A DNA stretch of 64,000 nucleotides, from the NCBI RefSeq assembly GCF_001953745.1, contig NZ_LWLN01000001.1, positions 1,612,001-1,676,000 on the forward strand, written 5' to 3'. The stretch is from Natrinema saccharevitans. Its GTDB lineage: Archaea > Halobacteriota > Halobacteria > Halobacteriales > Natrialbaceae. Both the position numbers and the translations under genes were made by a program. Below the pieces are notes generated by a model, which did no database searches, had not been told where the DNA came from, and worked only from the letters and a program-made list of their open reading frames with translations. Shown here piece after piece: positions 37,135 through 46,603 of the stretch. The first letter of the stretch is position 1; each line of letters starts with the position of its first letter.

Positions 37135-37379
37135 AGTCGAACACCCGTCTCGAGCCGGTCCCGGTCGTCGGTAGGCATGGACGGCACTACCGGGGGCAGC
37201 CACTTCGGCCTTCCCGATCGTCGGCCTCGAGAAACCGATCGCGTATCGCGCCGATCGCGGCCGTTCCGTCGCCGGTCACGACCGGTTCGTATCGAACGCG
37301 CCGTCTGGACTCGGCCGAACGTCGGGAATCGGTTTCGGCCGGGCTCGACGGAGCTGCGAGTCGAAGCGAGGATGTGCGG

Positions 37380-38477
37380 CTAGCTCCGTTCCTCGTCGGA
37401 GAAGCGCCACGGCGCGTCGGCGTCGACCGGCGACTCGTCTTTCGCCAGCGGCACGTTGTGATACAGCTGTTCGAGGTGTTCCATCGTGTACTCGACGGAG
37501 TAGCGTTCGACCGCTGCCCGGGTGTCGCGGTCGGTCTCGAGACAGGCGTCGATGGCGTCGACCATCGCCTCGAGGTCGCCGTACGCGAACCGTTCGCCGT
37601 TGTCCTCGCCGATGGTCTGCTCGAAGGGCAACACGTCGGTGGCCGCGACGGGGGTGCCACAGGCGTTGGCCTCGAGCGTCGAGAGCCCGAGGGTGTCGGC
37701 GGTCGAGGCGGTCAGGAAGACATCGATCGAGGAGTAGAAGATCGGCAACTCCTCGCGCGGGAGGAAGCCGCGGATTTCGACGTTGTCGGGAGCGTCCCGC
37801 TCGAGGCAGGTCCGATAGGGGCCGTCGCCAACGATCACGAAGTCGTACTCGGGTAGCTCCTCGGCGACCCGGAGAATCTCGCTGACGTTTTTCTCCATGC
37901 TGAGTCGGCCGCTGTAGCCGATCACCGTCCGGTCGGGATACCAGTCCTCGTCGGTCCGCTGGAAGAAGTCCATGTCGATGCCGACCGGAAGCTGGACGTG
38001 TTCGACGTTCCGTTCGATTCGCTCGGTCGAGGCGGTGACGATGTCGAAGCCCTCGAGGAAGGCGTTCTCGAAGGGGACGTACACTTTCGAGAGGGCGTTG
38101 GCGACCGACTCGAACTTGACGTTCTGATGGAAGTACTCCTCGAGAGGGGTGTGGTGCGTGTAGATCGAGGGCAGATCGTGTTTGCGGGCGTAATACCGAC
38201 CGAGCAGGCCGACGGGGGCCGGGCCGTGGCAGTGGACGACGTCGAGATCGGGTAGCGTCGATGGCCGCCGAGTGAGCGGGATCCGATAGCCGGGATAGAA
38301 CGGGTTCGACACCGATGTGACGGGAATCTCGCGCTCGCCGGGGTCGTAGTCGCCGTCTGGATAGACGACGTAGACCTCGTGTCCCTTCCGCTCTAACTCC
38401 TCACGCCACAGTTTGATCGTATACGTTACGCCGTCGATCTCGGGGAAGTAACTGTCCGTAAAAAATCCGATCTTCAT
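37380..38477 (-). CDS. Glycosyltransferase family 4
   Basis: This 365-aa GT-B-fold enzyme transfers a nucleotide-activated sugar to a glycan or lipid acceptor. The N-terminus reads MKIGFFTDSYFPEIDGVTYT, with the family's acceptor-side glycine loop, and the C-terminal domain has the donor motif near STADTLGLSTLEANACGTPV (E-x7-E). The ATG at 38477 overlaps the stop of the upstream GT4 gene by 4 nt (ATGA), so the two are coupled. The pattern resembles 1,2-diacylglycerol or phosphatidyl-inositol-type transferases, but the substrate cannot be determined. Confidence 0.88.
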   Translation of the reverse strand: MKIGFFTDSYFPEIDGVTYTIKLWREELERKGHEVYVVYPDGDYDPGEREIPVTSVSNPFYPGYRIPLTRRPSTLPDLDVVHCHGPAPVGLLGRYYARKHDLPSIYTHHTPLEEYFHQNVKFESVANALSKVYVPFENAFLEGFDIVTASTERIERNVEHVQLPVGIDMDFFQRTDEDWYPDRTVIGYSGRLSMEKNVSEILRVAEELPEYDFVIVGDGPYRTCLERDAPDNVEIRGFLPREELPIFYSSIDVFLTASTADTLGLSTLEANACGTPVAATDVLPFEQTIGEDNGERFAYGDLEAMVDAIDACLETDRDTRAAVERYSVEYTMEHLEQLYHNVPLAKDESPVDADAPWRFSDEERS

Positions 38478-39460
38478 GGTGTCACCGCCGTGTACAGCGA
38501 CTGGTACTGGTTCGCGACCGCCTCGAGGGAGAACGCCTCGCTGCGGTCGGCCGCGTTCGATCCGAGTCGGTCCCGGAGGTTCGGATCCCGAAGCCGCTCG
38601 AGGGCGTCGACGAACGGCGCGACGCCGTCGCCCGACGCCTTGAGACAGTCCGCGCCGTCCTCGAGCCACGAGAACGTCTCGATGTCCCGGACCAGCACCG
38701 GTTTGCCGGCGGCCATCGCCTCCAGCAGCGCGATCCCCTCGTTCTCCTCGTGGGTGGGGAAACAGAAGATGTCGCCCGCGGCGTAGGCCCCGCGGATGTC
38801 GTCGATGAACCCGGTGAACGTGCAGTTGTTCGGGGCGTTCTCGATCAGTCGCGTCGTCTCCCGGCCCTTCAGGGAGAGATCGAGCGGCCCGAACCACGCG
38901 AAGTCCACGTCGGGCAGCCGCCGCGCCAACTCGACGAACGTCTCGAGGCCCTTGCGCTTGATCACGTGGCCGACGAGAAAGACCGTCGGCGGCTCGAGGT
39001 CGTACCGGTCGCGGTACTCGGCCTCGAGGGACTCGAACCCCTCGAGTTTCCCGCGATCGACGCCGTTCGAGATGACGGTCGTCGGGGTGTCGGTGTAGCC
39101 CTCGATCAGTTCCTGATTGTACTCGGAAGGACAGACCAGGGCGTCGGCCAGCCCGTAGGCCCACCGCAGGTACGGTTTCAGCGGTTTGGCGAGCGCGTTC
39201 GTAAAGCGAAAGCTGTCGCCGAAGTCCTCGGCGGTGACGTGGGTGTTCGCGACGACCGGAATCCCCTTCGAACGCGCCCGTCGCGCGTACCAGACCGATC
39301 GCGGCCCCATCAGATTACAGTGGAACACGTCGGCCTCGAGGGTCGGTTCGGTCGTGTACTGCAGTCCCAGCCGATCCAGCATCGCCCGCTGGTGGGCGAC
39401 GGACTCGCTGATGCCGCCGGTGACGTGATCCTCGAGTTCGAAGTAGTGGCTGATTTTCAT
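38474..39460 (-). CDS. Glycosyltransferase family 4
   Basis: This 328-aa GT4 enzyme has the N-terminal MKISHYFELEDHVTGGISES start, a donor-domain entry VFLVGHVIKRKGLETFVELA, and the E-x7-E motif in THEENEGIALLEAMAAGKPV. It is the upstream partner of the GT4 gene at 37380. The next upstream gene encodes a sulfatase-fold protein in the same direction 69 bp away. Together they look like a surface-glycan assembly set. Confidence 0.88.
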   Translation of the reverse strand: MKISHYFELEDHVTGGISESVAHQRAMLDRLGLQYTTEPTLEADVFHCNLMGPRSVWYARRARSKGIPVVANTHVTAEDFGDSFRFTNALAKPLKPYLRWAYGLADALVCPSEYNQELIEGYTDTPTTVISNGVDRGKLEGFESLEAEYRDRYDLEPPTVFLVGHVIKRKGLETFVELARRLPDVDFAWFGPLDLSLKGRETTRLIENAPNNCTFTGFIDDIRGAYAAGDIFCFPTHEENEGIALLEAMAAGKPVLVRDIETFSWLEDGADCLKASGDGVAPFVDALERLRDPNLRDRLGSNAADRSEAFSLEAVANQYQSLYTAVTP

Positions 39461-39529
39461 GCCCGACTCCCTGTGGCTGTCGTCCCCGCAGTCGTCACCC
39501 ATCCGATTCGCCGATCGTCCCCCCGCAGA

Positions 39530-40393
39530 CTACGCGACCTCGAGCCAGGGCACCTCCATCAGCGGCGGGATGTGCGTCTCGATGTGGTGTTCCCAGACTC
39601 CCTCCTCGCCGAAGGCTTCCCCGTGGTCGGCGGTCACGACGACTTTGCCGTCCAGTTCCGGGATCAGTTCGGCGACCGACTCCAAGGCGATCCGTAGGTT
39701 CTCCTCGTACAGCGCCAGCGCCGCCTCCCGGGTGCCGTTCTTGACGAGGTCGGCCGGATCGAGTTCGAGCCAGAGCCCCGCCTTCTGGGCGAGTTCGCTG
39801 CCGTCGAGTTTCTCCTCGACTTTCGGTCGGATCGTGTCGCCGAGCGACGAGAGCGCGCCGCCGCCGGCGTCGCCGTCGTCCTTCTCGGCTTCCTCCTGTT
39901 TCCGGATCCCCTTCTGGATCTGTTTGAGCTTCTGGCCCTTCCCGCGGGAGAGATACGGCGCGTGGGGCTGCATGTAGTGCAGCACCGTCCGATCGGCCCG
40001 CTCGACGGCGTCTTGGTTGTTGTAATAGGCCTCGGCGAGGCTGTCCGGCGGCACCGTTCCGAGATCGTCGTCCCAGCCGGACTTCCAGACGTCGTGGATA
40101 TCGCTGATGTGGTCGGAGGCCGTCCACTCGTAGTCGCAACTGGCCCCCCACTTGAGTTCGTTCAGCGGGATCCCCAGGTCGTTGATGAAGGGGTTCCCCG
40201 AGAAATAGGCGATATCGTGGTCCTCGGTAAAGGTCCGATAGGCCCACTCCGGCGTCGACGAGCCGACGCTCCATCGCTTCTCCAGCGTTCCGTCGAGATA
40301 CTCGTCGTATACTTCGCTGAATACGTCGTACCGACACGCATCCAGCACGAGACAGTAGTCCCACTCCGACTCGAGGAAGTGCTGGTCCTCCAT
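39530..40393 (-). CDS. Sulfatase/phosphatase-superfamily protein, short form
   Basis: This 287-aa protein of the alkaline phosphatase superfamily begins ESEWDYCLVLDACRYDVFSE, where DACRYD carries an Asp ligand and a Cys near the nucleophile position. It ends with VVVTADHGEAFGEEGVWEHH, the second metal-binding pair (D-H and H). Length is short because the C-terminal subdomain is lacking. The substrate may be a sulfo- or phospho-group on glycans. It is in the same orientation as the two GT4 genes downstream and the larger sulfatase gene upstream. Confidence 0.78.
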   Translation of the reverse strand: MEDQHFLESEWDYCLVLDACRYDVFSEVYDEYLDGTLEKRWSVGSSTPEWAYRTFTEDHDIAYFSGNPFINDLGIPLNELKWGASCDYEWTASDHISDIHDVWKSGWDDDLGTVPPDSLAEAYYNNQDAVERADRTVLHYMQPHAPYLSRGKGQKLKQIQKGIRKQEEAEKDDGDAGGGALSSLGDTIRPKVEEKLDGSELAQKAGLWLELDPADLVKNGTREAALALYEENLRIALESVAELIPELDGKVVVTADHGEAFGEEGVWEHHIETHIPPLMEVPWLEVA

Positions 40394-40529
40394 TAGTTGC
40401 GGCTACCTTTCGAGTCGACCTACGTATTCTTATTGGTTCCCGGAAAGTCACCGCGACCCGTCCGTTCCGGTGGCTCAGTCCCTGTACCGTCGGCGGGGCG
40501 TCCGCCGCCGAGGACAGTTCCCGGGACGG

Positions 40530-42125
40530 TCACTCGAGGTAGCCGAGTTCGCGCAGTCGCTTCTGGGTCTCTTCGTCGGCCTCGGCCAGCGCGTCGGCCT
40601 CGTCGGGGTCGGCCTCGCTGGGATCGTCCCACGCGCCGCCGACCGCGTCCTCGAAGCGTGCCAGCGCCCGCTCGGTCGCGGCGACGACCTCGTCATCGTC
40701 GGGACCGACAGGCGACTCCTCGGCCGGATCCTCGTCGAGGCGGTACCCCTCGTCGGGAATCCGATCCGCGCGGACGTACTTGGCGTCGGTGCTGCGGGCC
40801 GCACGCAGGCGCGAGTACGCGCGGTGATCGTCCGGCAGTTCGATGCCCGCCTCGCTGGCCTTCTCCTCTAAGTGATGGAGTTCGATGACCGGCTGGGCGT
40901 ACTCGACGAACGCGTAGTCGTGGCTCGAGGTGTCGGCGGACGCCGTGTCGCCCTCGAGGACGGCCCGCTGGCCGGGATCGGGCTCGCTCGCCCCCTCGAA
41001 GGCGCGGTACTCCCCCGACAGCAGCGACCGGGTCGGGTCGCGGGGGACGGGCGCGTCGTCGCCGGTCGTCCCGACCGCGGCCGCGGGATCGACGCCGACG
41101 GCGTCGAGGATCGTGTGATAGAGGTCCAGCAGTTCGACGAGGTCGTCGCGTCGGTCGGCATCGAGGTCGGGGTGTTTGACCAGCAACGGCACGTTGATCA
41201 GCTGGTCGTAGAGGGCGAACTCGTGGCCGTAGAGGTCGTGTTCGCCGTGGAGTTCGCCGTGGTCGGCACAGACCACGACCGTCGTGTCGTCCCACTGGTC
41301 GGTCTCGCGCAGCCAGTCGAACAGCCGGCCGAGTTCGGCGTCCATGTGGGCGATCTCGGCGTCGTAGAGCCCGCGGATGTCCGAAAACTCGTCGTCGTCG
41401 ATGTCGCGGGCCCCGGCGTTGTACTCCTTGGAGTTCTGGCAGACCTCGCTCGGGTCGACGCCCGGTGCGAACTCCTCGCGGTACTCGGCGGGCGGGTAGT
41501 ACGGCAGGTGGGCGTCCATCAGATTGATAAAGCCGAACCACCCCTCGTCGCCGTCGCTCTCGTCGATGAAGGACTTCGTCCGATCGATGACCGACGGCGT
41601 CTTCGAGTCGGCCCCCTCGCCGCTGGCGAGTTTGGCGTGGGCCTTGGCCCCGATGTGGACGATCGACGACGCCAGTTCGCGGAGGTAGGCGTTGTCGTTG
41701 ACCGCCTGCCACGCGCTGGCCAGCGGCCCCGAGAGGACGTCGCCGGGCAGGACCTCGAAGAACGAGTCCTGTCGGTCGAAGCCGTCGGTCAGGCTCGTGT
41801 AGGGCGTGATCCAGGCGTTCGAGGAGTAACAGGCCGTGTCGTAGCCGGCCGCCGACAGCGACGACGCGAGCGTCGTGGCGTCGTCGAGGTACGGACTCCC
41901 CTGGTCGGCACCGTGTTCGCTCGGGTACAGCCCGGTAAACAGCGAGGCGTGTACCGGCAGCGTCCACGGTGCGGGGGCGACCGCCGACCCGAAGACGGTC
42001 GCCTCCTCGGCGAACCGGGAGAGAGCCGGCGTCGTCGGCCGCTCGTAGCCGTAGGGCTCGAGGTGGTCCTTCCGAACCGTATCAAGCACGACGAAGAGGA
42101 CGTTCGACTGGGGGGTGTGATCCAT
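40530..42125 (-). CDS. Sulfatase-family protein without formylglycine motif
   Basis: This 531-aa protein has the sulfatase fold: NVLFVVLDTVRKDHLEPYGY with the first metal-binding Asp, and TTVVVCADHGELHGEHDLYGH with the second site. True sulfatases need C/S-x-P-x-R to make formylglycine; here the loop reads APWTLPVHASLFTG, with Thr and no Arg. It may therefore use Thr or Ser like phospho- or phosphoethanolamine transferases. The start MDHTPQSNV was preferred to an ATG 18 codons upstream. It is divergent from the flippase-like gene. Confidence 0.82.
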   Translation of the reverse strand: MDHTPQSNVLFVVLDTVRKDHLEPYGYERPTTPALSRFAEEATVFGSAVAPAPWTLPVHASLFTGLYPSEHGADQGSPYLDDATTLASSLSAAGYDTACYSSNAWITPYTSLTDGFDRQDSFFEVLPGDVLSGPLASAWQAVNDNAYLRELASSIVHIGAKAHAKLASGEGADSKTPSVIDRTKSFIDESDGDEGWFGFINLMDAHLPYYPPAEYREEFAPGVDPSEVCQNSKEYNAGARDIDDDEFSDIRGLYDAEIAHMDAELGRLFDWLRETDQWDDTTVVVCADHGELHGEHDLYGHEFALYDQLINVPLLVKHPDLDADRRDDLVELLDLYHTILDAVGVDPAAAVGTTGDDAPVPRDPTRSLLSGEYRAFEGASEPDPGQRAVLEGDTASADTSSHDYAFVEYAQPVIELHHLEEKASEAGIELPDDHRAYSRLRAARSTDAKYVRADRIPDEGYRLDEDPAEESPVGPDDDEVVAATERALARFEDAVGGAWDDPSEADPDEADALAEADEETQKRLRELGYLE

Positions 42126-42246
42126 TACGCGTGACACCTCCCTCCACCCAAATAAATCGATTGAACGACGGATCGCCACCGATCGCGAGCGGTCGGCCGC
42201 CGGCGTCGATCAGACGTTTCAAGTTCGATGACGATTCATACCAGCC

Positions 42247-43266
42247 ATGGACGAGCGAAATCGGCGCGCGTTTCTCGTCGGTGCCGTCGGGACGATCGCG
42301 GTCTTTGCGGTCCTGTTTTTCGCCGTCGGCGCGCGGGACATCGTCGATTCGTTGCTGTCGGCGAGGCCGTCGCTAGTCGTCGCGACCTTCGTCCTCGCGG
42401 TCGCCTGGTTGGTCTCCTGGAGCCTCATGCTCCGGACCGTCCTCGCCGGCCTCGGGATCCGCGTGCCGGTGGGCAAGTCCTTCCTCGTCTACTCCGGTGC
42501 CGTCTTCGCCAACAACGTCACCCCGTTCGGCCAGGCCGGCGGCGAACCGATCGCCGCCCTGCTCATCTCGAAGGTCTCCGACGCCCGCTACGAGACGGGG
42601 CTGGTCGGCATCGCCAGCGTCGACGTCCTGAACGTGGTCCCCTCGATCTCGCTGATCCTCGTCGGCGTCGGCTACTACGCGACGACCGCCGCGCTCGGCG
42701 AGACGCTCGAGACGGCCGTCAGCTCCGCGATCGTCCTGATCGCCGGCATCGTCGTCGCGATGTGGCTGGTCTGGCGATACCACCAGACGATCATCGACCG
42801 CCTCCCCGGGATCGTCGCGCCCCGCCTCGGGAAACTCGGCATCGAGCGCTTCCAGTCAGACACCCTCGAGTCGGACATCGAGGACCGGCTCGGCCGCTTC
42901 TTCGAGAACATCGAGCGCGTGGCGACGGACCGCTGGCGGCTGGCGGCGGTCGTCGGCCTGTCGCTGTGTGGCTGGCTCTTTCAGGTGGCCGCGCTGACGG
43001 CGGCCTTCGCCGCGCTGGGCTATGCCGTCCCGCCGTACGTGTTGCTGTTCGTCATCCCGCTCGCGAACCTCGCGGGGGCCGCGCCCCTGCCGGGCGGGCT
43101 CGGGGGAATCGAGGCCGCGTTCGTCACCTTGCTCGTCCCCACGACCGGCATCGCGGCGTCGACCATCACCGCCGCTGTCCTCATCTTCCGGGGGGCGATC
43201 TACTGGATGCCCGTCCTGATCGGCGGGCTATCGGTGTCGGCCCTCGGCGTCCGGGCGCTACGGTGA
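42247..43266 (+). CDS. Flippase-like membrane protein (UPF0104/LPG-synthase TM family)
   Basis: This 339-aa protein has about eight membrane helices. It shows the family features VYSGAVFANNVTPFGQAGGEPIAA and AGAAPLPGGLGGIEAAFVTL. The family includes the transmembrane part of lysyl-phosphatidylglycerol synthases and putative lipid flippases. Divergent position beside the glycan genes suggests a role in moving lipid-linked glycans, but this is an inference. It is intact. Confidence 0.82.
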   Translation: MDERNRRAFLVGAVGTIAVFAVLFFAVGARDIVDSLLSARPSLVVATFVLAVAWLVSWSLMLRTVLAGLGIRVPVGKSFLVYSGAVFANNVTPFGQAGGEPIAALLISKVSDARYETGLVGIASVDVLNVVPSISLILVGVGYYATTAALGETLETAVSSAIVLIAGIVVAMWLVWRYHQTIIDRLPGIVAPRLGKLGIERFQSDTLESDIEDRLGRFFENIERVATDRWRLAAVVGLSLCGWLFQVAALTAAFAALGYAVPPYVLLFVIPLANLAGAAPLPGGLGGIEAAFVTLLVPTTGIAASTITAAVLIFRGAIYWMPVLIGGLSVSALGVRALR

Positions 43267-43336
43267 TCGGACGACCGATCGTCGGCTGCCGTTCGTCCGA
43301 CAGCGTCATAGCCGTCGGTCGCCGACTGGCGTCCGA

Positions 43337-43807
43337 ATGTATCGCGACGGCCACGCCGGGTTCAACGCCTTGCTGTATGCTCCGTTCCTCCCGGTCGTCA
43401 GCGGCCGCTGGTCGCTCGAGTTGGCGCTGGTCGGCGCGGTCGTCGCCCTCGCCGCCGCGAACCTCCCGGATATAGATCAGCCGCTGCCGCGGATTCGCCA
43501 TCGGGGGCCGACCCACACCGTCTGGTTCGCCGCCCTCGTCGGGCTGATCGCCGGCGTCGGGACCGCGATCGCCGTCCCCGCGACGCCGGCCGCGTTCGCG
43601 TTCGGCTTTCTGGTCGGCTCCTGCGGGATCCTCGCACACCTCGCGGGCGACGTGGTGACGCCGATGGGGATCAGCCCCTTCGCCCCGCTGTGGCGGGCCC
43701 ACGTCACCCTCGAGTGGTTCAAATCGAAACACGAACGGATCAACCGCGGGTTCCTGCTCGCGGGGACGGCCGCGCTGTCGATGTCGCTGCTGGTCGCGGT
43801 GTGGTGA
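43337..43807 (+). CDS. Membrane metal-dependent hydrolase, DUF457 family
   Basis: This 156-aa protein has about four helices and the family motifs NLPDIDQPLPRIRHRGPTHT and LAHLAGDVVTPMGISPFAPL. Asp and His residues in these motifs may form a metal site. It is 70 bp downstream of the flippase-like gene and may share its transcript. It ends 30 bp from another DUF457 gene that faces it. Confidence 0.82.
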   Translation: MYRDGHAGFNALLYAPFLPVVSGRWSLELALVGAVVALAAANLPDIDQPLPRIRHRGPTHTVWFAALVGLIAGVGTAIAVPATPAAFAFGFLVGSCGILAHLAGDVVTPMGISPFAPLWRAHVTLEWFKSKHERINRGFLLAGTAALSMSLLVAVW

Positions 43808-43837
43808 CCGCACAGTCCGACAGCCGGCAACGCAACT

Positions 43838-44290
43838 TCACCGCAGCGAGGGGCGGCCGTCGGCGCGCCACAGGAGCAGGCCGATCGATGCGGTCCAGAG
43901 CAGGAGCGTCGCGGTCGGTCCGTGGACCGCGAGGCCGGGGCTCCAGTCGGTTCGCAGCGGAAACAGCCACTCGATGCCCTTCGGCGAGAGCGAGTCGATC
44001 GCCAGATGTGACCCGACCGCGAGCGCGAGCGCGGCCGCGACGGCCCGTTCGCGGATCATCGCGTAGCAGCCGACGACGACGGTCAGCGCGAACAGCGGCG
44101 TGTGGGTGATCCCGCGGTGGACGAACGGCCAGCCGACCGCCGCCGGGAAGAGGAAATCGGCGTCCGGCAGGAGCCCGAAGGCGATCCCGAGCCGCGGATC
44201 GGCGTCGGTGAACCCGTAAACGAGCGCGGTGCCGACCAGCGCGTGGGTCGCGAACGCGCCGGTAAGAAAGAGGACTCGCCCGAGTTCCAT
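43838..44290 (-). CDS. Membrane metal-dependent hydrolase, DUF457 family
   Basis: This 150-aa protein has the DUF457 pattern GLLPDADFLFPA, HRGITHTPLFALTV and GSHLAIDSLSPKGIEWLFPL. It is distant from its convergent neighbour at 43337, so the pair is not a recent duplication. The family function is unknown; members have been linked to LexA regulation in bacteria. Confidence 0.82.
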   Translation of the reverse strand: MELGRVLFLTGAFATHALVGTALVYGFTDADPRLGIAFGLLPDADFLFPAAVGWPFVHRGITHTPLFALTVVVGCYAMIRERAVAAALALAVGSHLAIDSLSPKGIEWLFPLRTDWSPGLAVHGPTATLLLWTASIGLLLWRADGRPSLR

Positions 44291-44416
44291 CGGACGTTCC
44301 TTTGGTCACCGCCCTCAGATAGGTTTCGGTTCGCTGAACATCGTTTCCATAACTAATATATCACTATATCGGTCGAACCAACAGGACTTACCTCCGGGGT
44401 CGAATACGGACCGCTA

Positions 44417-44941
44417 ATGGGTCCGTTGCAACTCGAGGGGACGCCGCCCTGGCTCGAGTCGATGCTGACGTCGGAACTCGCGTTCGCCGTCCTGTTGGGA
44501 ATCTGTGTTCTCGAGGGAGCGATGCTGTTGCGGTTCATGCCGAGCGAACTCGTCGTGCCGGCCGCGCTGGCGCTGATCGGGTCGACGATCCCGAAGACGG
44601 TCACGATCGTCGCGATCGCGGTCGTCGGAACGACGGTCGGCCAACTCCTTCTGTTCCTCCTCGTCCGTCGAGCGGGCCGGGAGTACGTCATCCAGAAGGG
44701 GTGGTTCCCGCTCACCGAGTCGCGCCTCGAGCGGTTCGACGGCTGGTTCGACCGCTGGGGTGCGATCGCGGTGGCGGTGAGCAACACGATGCTGTTCGTT
44801 CGCGGACTGCTGACCGTCCCCGCGGGCCTCTCGGAGATGGACGCGAAAACGTTCCTCGCCCTGTCGGCGATCGGGTCGCTGTCCTTCCAGTCGATCCTCG
44901 CGGCGCTGTACCTGCTCGGTGGGCACCTGTTAGCGCTGTAG
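44417..44941 (+). CDS. DedA-family membrane protein
   Basis: This 174-aa protein is of the DedA/SNARE-associated type, members of which move phospholipids across membranes. It has about four helices. The conserved region includes EGAMLLRFMPSELVVPAALA, GTTVGQLLLFLLVRRAGREY and FVRGLLTVPAGLSEMDAKTFL. AT-rich bases with ATAACTAATATATC upstream contain the promoter. It is intact but short compared with bacterial DedA. Confidence 0.8.
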   Translation: MGPLQLEGTPPWLESMLTSELAFAVLLGICVLEGAMLLRFMPSELVVPAALALIGSTIPKTVTIVAIAVVGTTVGQLLLFLLVRRAGREYVIQKGWFPLTESRLERFDGWFDRWGAIAVAVSNTMLFVRGLLTVPAGLSEMDAKTFLALSAIGSLSFQSILAALYLLGGHLLAL

Positions 44942-45040
44942 TCCCCGATCGAGAGATCACGCGAGCAGCGGTGACACAGCGAGGGAGAAGAGACGAGAGA
45001 GGCGTTCTGAGAGCGCGTGACGGGTCGCGGCTCCGATCGA

Positions 45041-46474
45041 CTACTCGCTTCGGGTCCGGTAGAACGGCAGCCGGAACCGGACGCCGGCGTCCCGGAGTTT
45101 CCACCTGATCTCGAGGGCGATCCACGCCAGCCCCGAGAAGAGGGCGACGCCGATGGCGGCGAACTCGGTCGACCCCATCCAGACCGGGCTCACGAACAGG
45201 AGGGCGTTGTAGATCCGGTGTGGCAGAATCGACTCGATGAGATCGCCGAGGAAGGCGAGCGGGTTGAAGCCGAAGCCACCGCCGCCGTCACCGCCGTCAC
45301 CGCCGGTGTCGGCCGCGGTGCGGTTCTCGAGGCCGAGCGACTGGGCGCTTTCCCCACCCGCGCTTTCGTCGCCGGTTTCGAGGCGTTCGGCCTCGTAGGG
45401 GAGCGACGACCCGACTTCCCAGACGATCTCACCCGACTGGTTGACCTCGATGACGCGGTTGCCGTGGGTGTCGGAGATCAGCGTGTTGCCGTTGGGCAGT
45501 CGATCGGCGTCGCGGGGCCACTGGATCCGATCGTCCTCCCACTGCCAGGTCTGGGTCCACTCGCCGTCCTCGCGCTGGAACTCCTTGATCTGGGCGTTCT
45601 CGGAGTCGGCCACGAGGACCGCCGGTCCGCCCTGACTCTCGGGGATGTAGTCGGGGTTGTGCTGCTCGTGGAGGACGTCGTACTCGTTCTCGCTGCCGAG
45701 CGTCCAGTCCTCGAGCAGGCCCTCCTCCCGATCGAGGAAGACGACCTGATCTTGATTGCGCAGGCTGGCCATGATGGTCCCTTCCATCTCGCCGCTCTCG
45801 ATGTACTCGACGTCGTTGATGTGGGCCCAGTCGCGGGGCCAGGAGTGGCCGCCCTCGAGCGGGAAGTCGCTCTGTGCGTCCCAGAGCCACTCGACGACTT
45901 CGGTCTCGGTGTTCACGATGAACACCTGGTCGGCGACCATGTCCGCGACGACGAAGTGACTCTCGTTGATGCGGTCGACGTCGTGCCACTCGCCGGCGTA
46001 CTCCTTGTAGTCGTAGCGCTCGTAGAGGACCTCGACCTCGCCGGTCTCGAGGTCGGCGCGCTCGATGACGTTACGGGTACACGGCGGAGCGCCGCAGTTC
46101 GGCCCCTCCGTGTGGAGCGTGTCCGTCGCGGCGTACTCGACGGTCAACGGGTCGCCTTCGACGGGGTCGGCGTCGAAGTACTTCGTCCGCGAGTTGTTGT
46201 AGTAGAGGACCTCGCCGTCGGGCTGGTACGCCGTGATCGTTCCGGCGCGGCCGGACTCGGTGACGACGGTGTGGTTATCGGTCGGTGGGGCGTCCGGGAC
46301 GTCTTCCTTCGACGCCGTCGAGACGCCCTCCCCCGCGGCGCTCGCGACGACGGCCGCCGAGACGAGAATCAGGACGACGAACGCGACGCGGACGTGGTTT
46401 CTCGAGACCGCCGCTCGAGCGTCGGCGAGTCCCGAACGGACCTCGCCGGCCGACGGCAGCGAGCGCTCGGTCAC
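45041..46474 (-). CDS. Arylsulfotransferase (ASST)-like membrane protein
   Basis: This 477-aa protein has an N-terminal helix (VRVAFVVLILVSAAVVASAA) that anchors it, then a six-bladed beta-propeller domain of the ASST kind: EWHDVDRINESHFVVADMV, GGHSWPRDWAHINDVEYI, PRDADRLPNGNTLISDTHGN. It ends with a Gly-rich linker and two C-terminal helices. ASST enzymes transfer sulfate between phenols; whether catalytic His and Arg are retained cannot be judged fully. The propeller could bind substrate only. It follows the glycan and sulfatase cluster. Confidence 0.75.
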   Translation of the reverse strand: MTERSLPSAGEVRSGLADARAAVSRNHVRVAFVVLILVSAAVVASAAGEGVSTASKEDVPDAPPTDNHTVVTESGRAGTITAYQPDGEVLYYNNSRTKYFDADPVEGDPLTVEYAATDTLHTEGPNCGAPPCTRNVIERADLETGEVEVLYERYDYKEYAGEWHDVDRINESHFVVADMVADQVFIVNTETEVVEWLWDAQSDFPLEGGHSWPRDWAHINDVEYIESGEMEGTIMASLRNQDQVVFLDREEGLLEDWTLGSENEYDVLHEQHNPDYIPESQGGPAVLVADSENAQIKEFQREDGEWTQTWQWEDDRIQWPRDADRLPNGNTLISDTHGNRVIEVNQSGEIVWEVGSSLPYEAERLETGDESAGGESAQSLGLENRTAADTGGDGGDGGGGFGFNPLAFLGDLIESILPHRIYNALLFVSPVWMGSTEFAAIGVALFSGLAWIALEIRWKLRDAGVRFRLPFYRTRSE

Positions 46475-46603
46475 GGTGCGATCACCAGTGCGGCTACTGT
46501 CTGGGGTACCATTGAATGCCGGTTCAGAGCCGAGGCATTAGTACCTTTTCTAACCGATCCAGTGGCGTGATTTCAGGGCCTGTATTCAGCAGAGACCGGG
46601 CAG

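Noticed and set aside
40397-40888. Open frames between the two sulfatase-fold genes
   Set aside because: The 136-bp gap is too short for a gene, and the frames extend into the neighbouring coding regions on the wrong strand.
45017-46570. A 517-codon plus-strand frame opposite the arylsulfotransferase-like gene, and similar long antisense frames elsewhere (for example 16365-18005 and 50260-51681)
   Set aside because: In GC-rich haloarchaeal DNA long antisense frames are expected. The recognised families are on the opposite strand.
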